Shown here: piece after piece, positions 1 through 5,812 of the stretch | How the letters are laid out: each line of letters opens with the position of its first letter | How positions within the stretch are numbered: position 1 is the stretch's first letter | Assembly (NCBI GenBank): GCA_030042335.1 | Contig: JASHZW010000127.1 | Coordinates: 1-5,842 of the forward strand | Direction: 5' to 3' | Origin: Nitrososphaerales archaeon | GTDB taxonomy: Archaea; Thermoproteota; Nitrososphaeria; Nitrososphaerales; UBA183 | Length of the DNA: 5,842 bases | The notes under the pieces: generated by a model | Databases searched by the model: none | Seen by the model: only the letters and a program-made list of their open reading frames with translations | Told to the model about the DNA's origin: nothing | Translations under genes and position numbers: made by a program

Positions 1-676
1 CACTGAGCATTGCGCTGAGCTTCAGCACGCCTTCCTCCGTTATGTTGTGGATGTCAATCCACTCCTGTTCCTTTGTCGCTAGATGCGCCTTCACGTCGTC
101 CCAGGTGAGGTCGTCGTGCTCGGTTGTCAGGTCCGCCCCTACCTGCCTTATGACGGTCGGCGTCTGCTTGGTCTCGGAGACCGTCTGCGTGCCGGTACTC
201 TTTATCCTGCTGCCCGCGGTCCGCCCTCCGACCGCTATGGCCCTCGGGAGCCTCAGGAGCCGAAGGAGGAGCGCCGTGGACCCCCTTCCGTGCAGTACCA
301 CCAGCGGGAGGTAGGACAGGATTGAGAGCGCAACCACTATCAGGTCTACGATGTGCCATGGAGACTTGAAGAACTCCCACCTGTTCTTCGCGAGATACAG
401 TTTGGCGAAGTACTCAACGATGAAGAAGACCACGATGGTCGCGTCGCAAATCTCGAAGAAACCGACAAAGTAGACGGGCAGGCTTACGAAGAGCGGGATG
501 AGGATAACGGGGAGAAGGAGGATCGAAAGGAAGGCCATGAACTTGTCTGAGAGAATCGTGTCGACTGTCTCCCTCATCTCCTTCCTCGGGTCCTCGGACG
601 GGACGAAGATCGACCGGGGAAGGACATCGTCGCCGGAATCGCCGATATCTCCTGTACCGCTTCCGGCTCCTGACAT
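1..676 (-). CDS. Voltage-sensor domain membrane protein with a soluble, possibly CorA-like C-terminal part (partial, 3' end outside window)
   Basis: Reading the minus strand from the ATG at 676 gives 225 codons, open to the window edge. After a Gly/Asp-rich N-terminus come four hydrophobic segments: S1 (about 45-66), S2 (79-96), S3 (107-125) and S4 (134-150). S2 holds FFIVEYFAKLYLA with Glu88, S3 holds WHIVDLIVVALSIL with Asp111, and S4 carries Arg139, Arg142 and Arg145 at every third residue, with Arg152 beyond. This is the pattern of ion-transport (voltage-gated channel) sensor domains. No S5, pore loop or S6 follows. Residues 153-225 are hydrophilic and contain EWIDIHNITEEGVLKLSAML (205-224), which resembles the first strand and helix of the CorA N-terminal domain. 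The sensor assignment is strong; the CorA link is inferred. An in-frame ATG at 706 lies inside the TATA box, so 676 is the better start. Alternatives are a sensor-only protein or a sensor joined to another cytoplasmic domain. Confidence 0.85.
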   Translation of the reverse strand, partial: MSGAGSGTGDIGDSGDDVLPRSIFVPSEDPRKEMRETVDTILSDKFMAFLSILLLPVILIPLFVSLPVYFVGFFEICDATIVVFFIVEYFAKLYLAKNRWEFFKSPWHIVDLIVVALSILSYLPLVVLHGRGSTALLLRLLRLPRAIAVGGRTAGSRIKSTGTQTVSETKQTPTVIRQVGADLTTEHDDLTWDDVKAHLATKEQEWIDIHNITEEGVLKLSAMLS

Positions 677-706
677 TTTGCTGATTGTGCCCTCTCTTGA
701 GCGCAT

Positions 707-719
707 TAGATATGCATAA
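707..719 (-). promoter_or_regulatory. TATA-box promoter of the voltage-sensor gene
   Basis: The minus strand reads TTATGCATATCTA here. The CATATCTA core is centred about 34 bases before the ATG at 676. With transcription starting some 26 bases after the box centre, the leader would be only about 8 bases. The same distance is seen for other genes in the window, which supports both the promoter and the start codon. Confidence 0.55.
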
Positions 720-750
720 CGAGGATGACGTTTCGTCCAGCAGGCGAACG

Positions 751-760
751 CTTATCTAAT
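751..760 (+). promoter_or_regulatory. TATA-box promoter of the PadR-DUF998 operon
   Basis: CTTATCTAAT, preceded by CGAACG as a possible BRE, is a good archaeal TATA box. Transcription should start near 780, inside the palindrome that follows, so a protein bound there would block initiation. The hydrolase promoter also has CGAACG just before a CTTAT core. The divergent TATA box lies about 40 bases to the left. Confidence 0.6.
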
Positions 761-763
761 ACC

Positions 764-791
764 GACATATCTCGATATATCGAGATATGTC
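764..791 (+). promoter_or_regulatory. Perfect 28-bp palindrome, likely PadR operator
   Basis: Each 14-base half reads GACATATCTCGATA from its outer end, and the two halves join at the centre (777/778) with no mismatch. The outer ACAT/ATGT ends fit the ATGT/ACAT dyads described for PadR-family operators. The site begins a few bases after the TATA box and covers the predicted transcription start and the start of the padR reading frame. Autorepression by the PadR protein encoded next to it is the simplest reading. It lies about 80 bases upstream of the divergent gene's predicted transcription start, so an effect there is possible but less direct. Confidence 0.75.
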
Positions 792-846
792 TTGTTCTCG
801 GTCAGACGCGCAAGAATCAGCCGCTTCATCCGGCGAGGAACGATGA
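787..846 (+). CDS. Possible 19-codon leader ORF overlapping the 5' end of padR
   Basis: The ATG at 787, inside the right arm of the palindrome, opens a reading frame encoding MSCSRSDAQESAASSGEER. Its TGA (844-846) overlaps the ATG at 843, an in-frame start candidate of padR. The ATG is about 33 bases after the TATA centre, the same spacing as the starts of other genes here, so a near-leaderless transcript could begin with it. Translation could then couple to padR through the ATGA overlap. The other reading is that padR starts at the TTG at 792 and this ORF is chance. The peptide has no recognisable feature. Confidence 0.2.
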   Translation: MSCSRSDAQESAASSGEER

Positions 847-1265
847 AGCTTCTCGTGCTCGACACGCTGAAGGCGCGGCCGATGCACGGGTATGAGGTCT
901 CCAAGGAGATATCATCTCTGTTCGGCGGCCGATACGAGCCGAGCCCCGGAGTGATTTATCCCACGCTGCAGTGGCTCGCGGACAACGGCTACGTGGAGGG
1001 CGAGGAGTCTGACGGCAAGGTGACCTACAGCGTGACCATCGCGGGGAAGGAGTTCCTTTCCAAGAACCGCGCCCCGCTCGACGAGTTCCTCGGTTCGATG
1101 AAGGATGCAGACCCGCGCGGCGACTTCCCCATCCTCCGGAGCGCGAGAAGACTCGAGCGTACGATAATGGTCTATCTTCCGGAGATGTCTGAGGAGAGGC
1201 GCGTGGAGGTTGCGAAGGTCCTCGACGAGGCCCGCGCCAGAATCGAGATGATGATGGAACGATGA
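792..1265 (+). CDS. PadR family transcriptional regulator
   Basis: A small winged-helix repressor of 157 residues from TTG 792, or 140 from ATG 843. The PadR signature is complete: FIRRGTMKLLVLDTL (12-26), PMHGYEVSKEI (30-40) as the first DNA-binding helices, PSPGVIYPTLQWLADNGYVE (50-69) as recognition helix, and GKVTYSVTIAGKEFL (75-89) as the wing. A charged C-terminal helical region (about 115-157) fits the dimerisation arm. The start is uncertain. The conserved family pattern extends upstream of ATG 843 (F-I-R-R-G-T), favouring TTG 792, but ATG 843 has GAGG just before it and would lose only the beginning of helix 1. The stop overlaps the DUF998 start (ATGA), so the two are co-translated. 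The palindrome immediately upstream suggests autoregulation. The ligand cannot be told from sequence. Confidence 0.93.
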   Translation: MFSVRRARISRFIRRGTMKLLVLDTLKARPMHGYEVSKEISSLFGGRYEPSPGVIYPTLQWLADNGYVEGEESDGKVTYSVTIAGKEFLSKNRAPLDEFLGSMKDADPRGDFPILRSARRLERTIMVYLPEMSEERRVEVAKVLDEARARIEMMMER

Positions 1266-1930
1266 GCGAAGCCTCGAAGGTAATGCGCCGGTACTCCGTA
1301 GCCTTGGTAGGCGTTTTCCTGTACCTCGTCCTCGACATCATAGCCCAGTCGCTTCCTCCTCACTACAGCCCCATCAGCCAGGCGGAGAGCGATCTTGCGG
1401 TAGGGCCGTACGGATACATCATGACGGCGAACTTCCTGAACCGCGGCATACTCTCGCTCGAGTTCCTGTTCGCGCTGCTCGGCTCCCTCGCCCTGATGGG
1501 GGTGGACCGCTCCAGGTTCCGCACGGCGAAGTACCTCTTCGGGGTCTGGTCGGTGGGTGCGATCCTCCTCGCGATATTCCCCACCGACGTGCCGGCTACA
1601 CCTATCTCGTGGCACGGCGCGATCCACCTAGTGGTGGCCATCCTCGCGTTCCTTGGCGGGGCCTTCGGCGCGCTCTCCTTCTCTCTCAACATGCACGGTA
1701 CGGCCGCGCTCCAAAAGCTGAGACGCGTCGCGCTTCCAATCGGTGTCCTCGCGGTCGTGTTCTGTCTGCTCGACCTGCTCGACGGGTTCATCACCCCGAG
1801 GATTAATGCCCATCTTGGGGGGCTCTTCGAGAGGCTCTTCCTAGGAAGCGTGCTGCTCTGGATAGCGGTGGTATCGGTGTACATGCTCCGTCACAAGGAG
1901 GACCTCGCCGCTCCCAAGACGGCAGGGTGA
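1262..1930 (+). CDS. DUF998 family six-helix membrane protein
   Basis: A 222-residue integral membrane protein with hydrophobic segments at about 11-29, 56-80, 91-106, 119-142, 157-175 and 190-209, which fits the six helices usual for DUF998. Family hallmarks visible are HYSPISQAESDLAVGPYG (34-51) after the first helix, the loop FPTD (106-109), and WHGAIH (117-122) at the start of helix 4. The C-terminus is charged (RHKEDLAAPK) and probably cytoplasmic. The function of DUF998 is not established; the conserved polar residues in loops suggest sensing or binding of a small molecule or lipid, but that is inference. Its ATG overlaps the padR stop by four bases, so the repressor and membrane protein are made together. 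Expression should follow the promoter and palindrome upstream of padR. No T-tract terminator follows. Confidence 0.88.
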   Translation: MSEASKVMRRYSVALVGVFLYLVLDIIAQSLPPHYSPISQAESDLAVGPYGYIMTANFLNRGILSLEFLFALLGSLALMGVDRSRFRTAKYLFGVWSVGAILLAIFPTDVPATPISWHGAIHLVVAILAFLGGAFGALSFSLNMHGTAALQKLRRVALPIGVLAVVFCLLDLLDGFITPRINAHLGGLFERLFLGSVLLWIAVVSVYMLRHKEDLAAPKTAG

Positions 1931-1943
1931 AGGGTTCGAACGG

Positions 1944-1951
1944 CTTATAGG
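1944..1951 (+). promoter_or_regulatory. TATA-box promoter of the alpha/beta hydrolase gene
   Basis: CTTATAGG, preceded by CGAACG, lies 33 bases (box centre to A of ATG) before the hydrolase start. There is no Shine-Dalgarno sequence before that ATG, so the transcript is probably near-leaderless. It sits only 14 bases after the DUF998 stop, giving the hydrolase a transcription start of its own. Confidence 0.5.
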
Positions 1952-1979
1952 ACGCCGCGCGGGCGGCTCGAATTCGTCG

Positions 1980-2846
1980 ATGCCGGTCCTCGATACCGGA
2001 GGTGTCAAACTCTACTACGAGGAGAGAGGGAACGGAGAGCCGATCATATTCTCGCACGGTATACCTATGGATTACCGCGCATGGCAGGCGCAGGTTGATT
2101 TCTTCTCGAAGACCTACAGGACGCTTTCCTACAGCAGACGATACGCGTACCCGAACACTCGGGCGGGTGACGTCAGTGACAGCGCAGTAGCCGATAACGC
2201 CGCCGACCTGAAATCATTCATCGAGAATCTCGGGGTCGGACCGGTCCATCTCGTGGGACACTCATACGGAGGGTTCGCCGCAGCCTACCTTGCGTCTGAG
2301 CACCCGGAACTTATACGCACCCTCGTCCTGGTCGAGCCAGCGATAGCAACTTTACTCGTCGAAGACGAGACGAACTCCGGACAGCTCTTCGCCCTCCTGC
2401 TGCGGAGCCCCTCGGTCGCGCTCTCCGCGAGACGATTCCAGACGCGCTCCCTCAAGCCCTCTCTCGCGGCGCTCAACGCCGGACGGATGCAAGAGGCCGT
2501 CGAGCTGAACGTTGATGGCGTGCAGGACCAGCCGGGAGCCTTCGATACAATGTCCAAGGCCGTCAAATCGATGATGCTTGACAACGCGAGGACGATCGCG
2601 GAGCTCAAGACGAAGCTGCCGTCGTTCAGAGACCGCGCTGCGCGGATCGCTTCGCCGACGCTGATCGTCAACGGCTCTGCCAGCGCCCTCTGGCTCCGTC
2701 GTATCGGGGAGCTAGTGTCCGCGACCGTACCCAAATCCCGTGCGATGAAGGTATCGAACGCTCGGCACTTTCCCCACATGGAGAACGCCGCCGAGTTCAA
2801 CGCGGGAGTCCAGGCATTCATATCCGAAGCTGGAGCCCACGCTTAG
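1980..2846 (+). CDS. Alpha/beta-fold hydrolase
   Basis: A 288-residue cytoplasmic hydrolase with no signal peptide. The order of motifs is that of the fold: strand and oxyanion turn IIFSHGIPMDYRAW (22-35), the YSRRYAYPN segment (51-59), the nucleophile elbow VGHSYGGFAA (92-101) with Ser95, strand TLVLVEPA (114-121) with Glu119 at its end, a variable cap (about 125-220), and the histidine loop ARHFPHMEN (261-269) with His263 as likely base. The usual acid after strand 7 is missing: PTLIVNGSASALWL (226-239) has Ser and Ala where an Asp is expected. Glu119, after strand 6, may serve instead, as in haloalkane dehalogenases. The substrate cannot be assigned; esterases, lactonases and C-C hydrolases share this architecture. 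The ATG follows its own TATA box at leaderless spacing. The link to the PadR operon is proximity only. Confidence 0.9.
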   Translation: MPVLDTGGVKLYYEERGNGEPIIFSHGIPMDYRAWQAQVDFFSKTYRTLSYSRRYAYPNTRAGDVSDSAVADNAADLKSFIENLGVGPVHLVGHSYGGFAAAYLASEHPELIRTLVLVEPAIATLLVEDETNSGQLFALLLRSPSVALSARRFQTRSLKPSLAALNAGRMQEAVELNVDGVQDQPGAFDTMSKAVKSMMLDNARTIAELKTKLPSFRDRAARIASPTLIVNGSASALWLRRIGELVSATVPKSRAMKVSNARHFPHMENAAEFNAGVQAFISEAGAHA

Positions 2847-2859
2847 GAAGCCGCCCATG

Positions 2860-2868
2860 TTTATCTAG
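2860..2868 (+). promoter_or_regulatory. TATA-box promoter of the coiled-coil protein gene
   Basis: TTTATCTAG resembles the boxes of the other genes. Its centre is only about 17 bases before the ATG at 2881 but 35 before the in-frame ATG at 2899. By the spacing seen elsewhere in the window, the transcript would begin near 2890 and the protein at 2899. Confidence 0.5.
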
Positions 2869-2880
2869 TCTAGCAGGTAA

Positions 2881-3990
2881 ATGGTCTTGACCCAGGGGAT
2901 GTCGGAAAGCTCCAACCCCGCTGAACTGCTGTTCACCGAGCTGGTCGACGCGGTGAGGTTCTCCCAGAACTGGCGCCGCATCCTAGAGGAGCAGCAGGAG
3001 ATGAAGGAAGGTGCGGCGAAGCAAATCGAAGCGCTGGACAGCCTGAAATCTGAGATTTCGCAGGCGCTAGAAGACGTCAAGCTCGACCCCGAGGCCTCCA
3101 AGGCGCTCTCCAACAAGGTCAACGAGTTCGCGGCGCTGGCGATACAGCAGGCGAAGGAACGGATAGACGCCAAGCTCAAGGTGGAACTCGAGCGCTCCTC
3201 CTCCCAGTCTGCCTCGGAGGAGCTCAAGGCGAAGAAGAGCCTCGAGTCCTACCTCGCCTCCGCACCGCTCCCCGTGATAGACGAACAGGTGACGGTCGCG
3301 CTGTCCAACGGGTCTTACTCGGCGATGGCGGAGTACCGATGCGCCGGCGAGATAGAATATGAGTTCCTGTTGAACACGGGGGTCTCCAAGCTGTTGCGCG
3401 GTGAGCTGACGTTTGCCGAGCTCCAGAAGGGGGTGAGATTGCCGGTGCGTCTCGGGAAGGCTTGGCTGAGGAAGGAACCCGTGCCCGACTTCGAGAAGCT
3501 AGACGGCTATTCGCTCTCCAAGGCGAGAGCCTCCAAGAATCACCTCACCGCTACTTTCGTCAGCCACGAGACGCACGGGCAGGTCGACCTCGTCTTCTCG
3601 AGGTCCGGTTCCGATTCGTTCGTAACGGTAGAGTACTCGGGCGACGGACTGAAGGTCGACGTGACCGGGGAGCCCGGACTCAGCAAGCACATAGACCTGG
3701 TCTCCGTGAAGAACGCTGCGGGAAACCTGACCGACGCGATCGTCGACCTGAAGAGGCAGAAGCTACGTCTCACCAAACTGAAAGCAGGAGAAGAAGACAT
3801 ACTCGCCATGCTGGACTGCCTCGGGTTCGCCAAGCGCGCCGTCGGAGTCATCATCCAGTCTAAGGAGTCCATGGCTGAGATAAGAAAGATCGACCCGAAG
3901 CTGGCACTGGAGAGGCTCAAGCTCCTGGGGCCGAGCGGCTCCACGCTCATCGGGACGCTCGGTCTCTCCGTTCAGGGTCCCAAGAACTAA
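2881..3990 (+). CDS. Hypothetical soluble protein with N-terminal coiled coil
   Basis: I do not recognise a named family. The protein is 369 residues from ATG 2881, or 363 from ATG 2899 (MSESSNPAELL), which the TATA-box position favours. There is no signal peptide or membrane helix. Residues about 31-124 are rich in Glu, Lys, Ala, Gln and Leu without proline except near 70, and should form a long helical hairpin or coiled coil. Residues about 130-275 alternate short hydrophobic and polar stretches (LPVIDEQVTVALSNGSYSAM, HLTATFVSH, DSFVTVEYSGDGLKVDVTG), suggesting a beta-rich domain. A second helical part follows (277-350), ending in a Gly-rich tail. The layout suggests an oligomeric structural or adaptor protein, but no catalytic motif, Walker box or metal site is visible. 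It is transcribed alone from its own promoter and converges on the permease gene. Confidence 0.85.
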   Translation: MVLTQGMSESSNPAELLFTELVDAVRFSQNWRRILEEQQEMKEGAAKQIEALDSLKSEISQALEDVKLDPEASKALSNKVNEFAALAIQQAKERIDAKLKVELERSSSQSASEELKAKKSLESYLASAPLPVIDEQVTVALSNGSYSAMAEYRCAGEIEYEFLLNTGVSKLLRGELTFAELQKGVRLPVRLGKAWLRKEPVPDFEKLDGYSLSKARASKNHLTATFVSHETHGQVDLVFSRSGSDSFVTVEYSGDGLKVDVTGEPGLSKHIDLVSVKNAAGNLTDAIVDLKRQKLRLTKLKAGEEDILAMLDCLGFAKRAVGVIIQSKESMAEIRKIDPKLALERLKLLGPSGSTLIGTLGLSVQGPKN

Positions 3991-3994
3991 CCGG

Positions 3995-5812
3995 CTATCT
4001 TTTCTTCAGCACCGACGCGTCGACATAAAGGTTGAGCAGGAGGACCAGGGGCGCGATGACCAGCATTCCTGAGAGCACCTCCCACGCGCCCTGCGCGCTG
4101 AGAGGAAGCAGCGAGAGAAACTGCCCCTTCACGTGGACGGCCTGGGGGAAGAGGGTCAGCAGTGAGAGGCTCGAGAGGCTCAGGACGGACAAGAAAAGCT
4201 GCACTCCCAGAGAGCCGAGCTCAAGGATATCGAACGCGAGGTAGGCGAAGAGGATGGCGAGCGCGCCGAAGATCACCACCGACGAGCCCACGAAATAAAC
4301 TGCTCCTCCAGCGACGAAACAGCTCGCTCCCACGAGGATTGGGAGAAAGTCGGCCCTGCCATAAGGCGCACCCCGGGACCTCCTCAGCCATACTGCGGAG
4401 AGGGATATGACCCCGAGGCTCACCAGGACCATGAAGTCCGTTATCCCGACGAGGAAGTTCTGGTTCCCGGCGGCGAGGAGGAATATCGAGACGAGCGTGA
4501 ATAGCCACGAAATGCTCGCGAGCGAACGGGGCATGTAGCCGTCTTCCCCGAGGGCCGCAAGGTGGCGTGTTGCTGCGAGGAAGGCGGGGACGAAGGTCGT
4601 GACCGTCGCGATGAGGAAGGCTATGGCCATCAGAAGCTCCTGGAACGGATTCAGGAATACGTCTGCCAGATAGAGAGCCGGGATCTGAGCCTGCAGCACT
4701 GCGGCCGGGTCCGGGTGGACCGCGAAGACCGCCAGACCGTAGAATATGTTGACGGCCGCGGCGATAATCACCGTCAGGACCATCGCTACTCCCAGATAGC
4801 TCGCCTTCCCAAGCTTGTACCCTTTCCTGATCCAGGAGACAACCGTGACACCCGAGGTCTCTCGCGCGTCCCTTTCGAGCGACTGGATCTCCTGGAACCC
4901 GAAGAAGAGGAGGTACAGGTAACCGGTGTTGATCACGAGCGCCACCGGCCAGGTCATGCCTCCCGTGTAGTGGAGGATTCCTGAGAAGTTCCATCTACCC
5001 GCCGCACCGAGGAGGGCGCTGTCGTAGAGAAGGATCGCGACGAAGATACTTGTCAGAAATATCTGCAGCAATCCCGTGATGTGGAGCAGCCTCTGCTCGT
5101 AGAACGAATCGAGGACAGTCCACGCGATCAGGGCGAACGCTATCGCGTACACGACGACGGTCTCCGTCGTACCCGCGACCCCGAGCTGGTCCAGTATCTT
5201 CGGGAAGTACTCGAAGTCGAAGATAAGGAAGACCAGCTTCGAGTATGCAGCCAAGGTCGTGTTCGCCACCCACATCGAGACCCTGCTCACGAAGTATCTC
5301 ACACTCCTCACCCCCACCGCGGTCCTCGTGAAGGAAGGCCCCCCCACCGCGTCGAGACCGCGCTTCCGGGACTCGGAGTACATGTCGGCATAGACCTTCG
5401 CCATGAGAATCGAGAGCATGGTCGCGAGCAACAGTGATCCGAGAGAAACGAACTCATACTGGACGACGTTCTGTGGTATCAGGATGAAAAGCGGCGAACC
5501 CAGAGTGGCGCCCACGCCCACGGCAAGGACTGTCCCGAAGCCATAGACAGGCTTCGTCCGCGGCAACCGCGGCGGCCTCCGGACCCTCACCCTGAGCGAC
5601 TCCGGCAGCGAAGCGACCAGGGCCACTCCTGTCAGCGCGAGGCTCATGGCCGCCACCGCAATCAGGACGCCGCCGAGCGAGACCACTCCTGACCGACCGA
5701 GATATGCCACTTCGTCGTAGAGGTAGCCCGTCGCGTAGATGCTGGTCTCCAGGCCGACGGCCAGCGCAACTGCCTTTACCACTAGGGCACCGAAGTAGCG
5801 GGTCGAGAGCAC
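3995..5812 (-). CDS. APC-superfamily permease (amino-acid transporter-like) with extra terminal helices
   Basis: A 605-residue polytopic membrane protein, longer than the usual 430-500 of APC permeases. The core begins near residue 90: VLAVGVGATLGSPLFILIP (95-113) has the glycine-rich broken TM1, FFGFQEIQSLERDARE (303-318) matches the TM6 end with its conserved Glu, and PAFLAATRHLAALGEDGYMP (409-428) is the TM8 and loop motif close to the family's AR-hhxAhARDGxxP. About 12 core helices run to residue 529. Two more precede the core (7-29, 43-68), joined by an Arg/Pro-rich cytoplasmic loop (74-88), and two follow (533-556, 578-597). Proton- or sodium-driven uptake of an amino acid or amine is likely from the family; the substrate is unknown. 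The start is GTG 5812: an in-frame TGA at 5819-5821 excludes anything further upstream, and later starts would lose the first helix. The promoter is probably just beyond the right edge. Confidence 0.88.
   Translation of the reverse strand: MLSTRYFGALVVKAVALAVGLETSIYATGYLYDEVAYLGRSGVVSLGGVLIAVAAMSLALTGVALVASLPESLRVRVRRPPRLPRTKPVYGFGTVLAVGVGATLGSPLFILIPQNVVQYEFVSLGSLLLATMLSILMAKVYADMYSESRKRGLDAVGGPSFTRTAVGVRSVRYFVSRVSMWVANTTLAAYSKLVFLIFDFEYFPKILDQLGVAGTTETVVVYAIAFALIAWTVLDSFYEQRLLHITGLLQIFLTSIFVAILLYDSALLGAAGRWNFSGILHYTGGMTWPVALVINTGYLYLLFFGFQEIQSLERDARETSGVTVVSWIRKGYKLGKASYLGVAMVLTVIIAAAVNIFYGLAVFAVHPDPAAVLQAQIPALYLADVFLNPFQELLMAIAFLIATVTTFVPAFLAATRHLAALGEDGYMPRSLASISWLFTLVSIFLLAAGNQNFLVGITDFMVLVSLGVISLSAVWLRRSRGAPYGRADFLPILVGASCFVAGGAVYFVGSSVVIFGALAILFAYLAFDILELGSLGVQLFLSVLSLSSLSLLTLFPQAVHVKGQFLSLLPLSAQGAWEVLSGMLVIAPLVLLLNLYVDASVLKKR
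3998..4007 (+). terminator. Possible T-rich terminator of the coiled-coil protein gene
   Basis: TCTTTTCTTC begins 8 bases after the TAA of the plus-strand gene. Archaeal RNA polymerase can stop at such T-rich stretches without a hairpin. It lies inside the last codons of the convergent permease (the Lys-Lys-Arg end), so it may simply reflect lysine codons. No comparable tract is seen for the minus-strand transcript. Confidence 0.3.

Noticed and set aside
54..380. 108-codon minus-strand frame inside the voltage-sensor gene
   Set aside because: Out of frame with the S1-S4 protein, which reads continuously from 676 to the window edge and has clear channel-type motifs.
826..1341. Long minus-strand open frame opposite padR
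   Set aside because: Arg/Ser/Pro-rich composition typical of an antisense shadow in GC-rich DNA; the plus strand has a clear PadR signature.
1954..1967. Small inverted repeat GCCGC-GCGG-GCGGC between the hydrolase TATA box and its ATG
   Set aside because: Five-base arms of pure G and C are expected often by chance in this GC-rich sequence; not enough to call an operator or hairpin.
2285..2821. 178-codon minus-strand frame opposite the hydrolase
   Set aside because: Ser/Arg/Ala-rich shadow without recognisable motifs; the hydrolase frame holds the GHSYGG nucleophile elbow.
2860..2873. Closely spaced CTAG and TCTAG copies before the coiled-coil gene
   Set aside because: Too short to be a credible operator and overlaps the TATA box, which explains the AT-rich composition.
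4153..4180. Tandem GAGAGGCTC copies
   Set aside because: Encode the repeated Ser-Leu-Ser run of a hydrophobic helix in the permease; no sign of an independent repeat element.
4221..4994. 257-codon second minus-strand frame inside the permease gene
   Set aside because: Low-complexity Arg/Gly/Pro-rich product with no membrane helices; the overlapping permease frame has family motifs throughout.
5308..5351. CCCCCACCGCG occurring twice about 33 bases apart
   Set aside because: Both copies fall in permease codons for Ala-Val-Gly stretches; explained by coding of similar residues with GC-rich codons.
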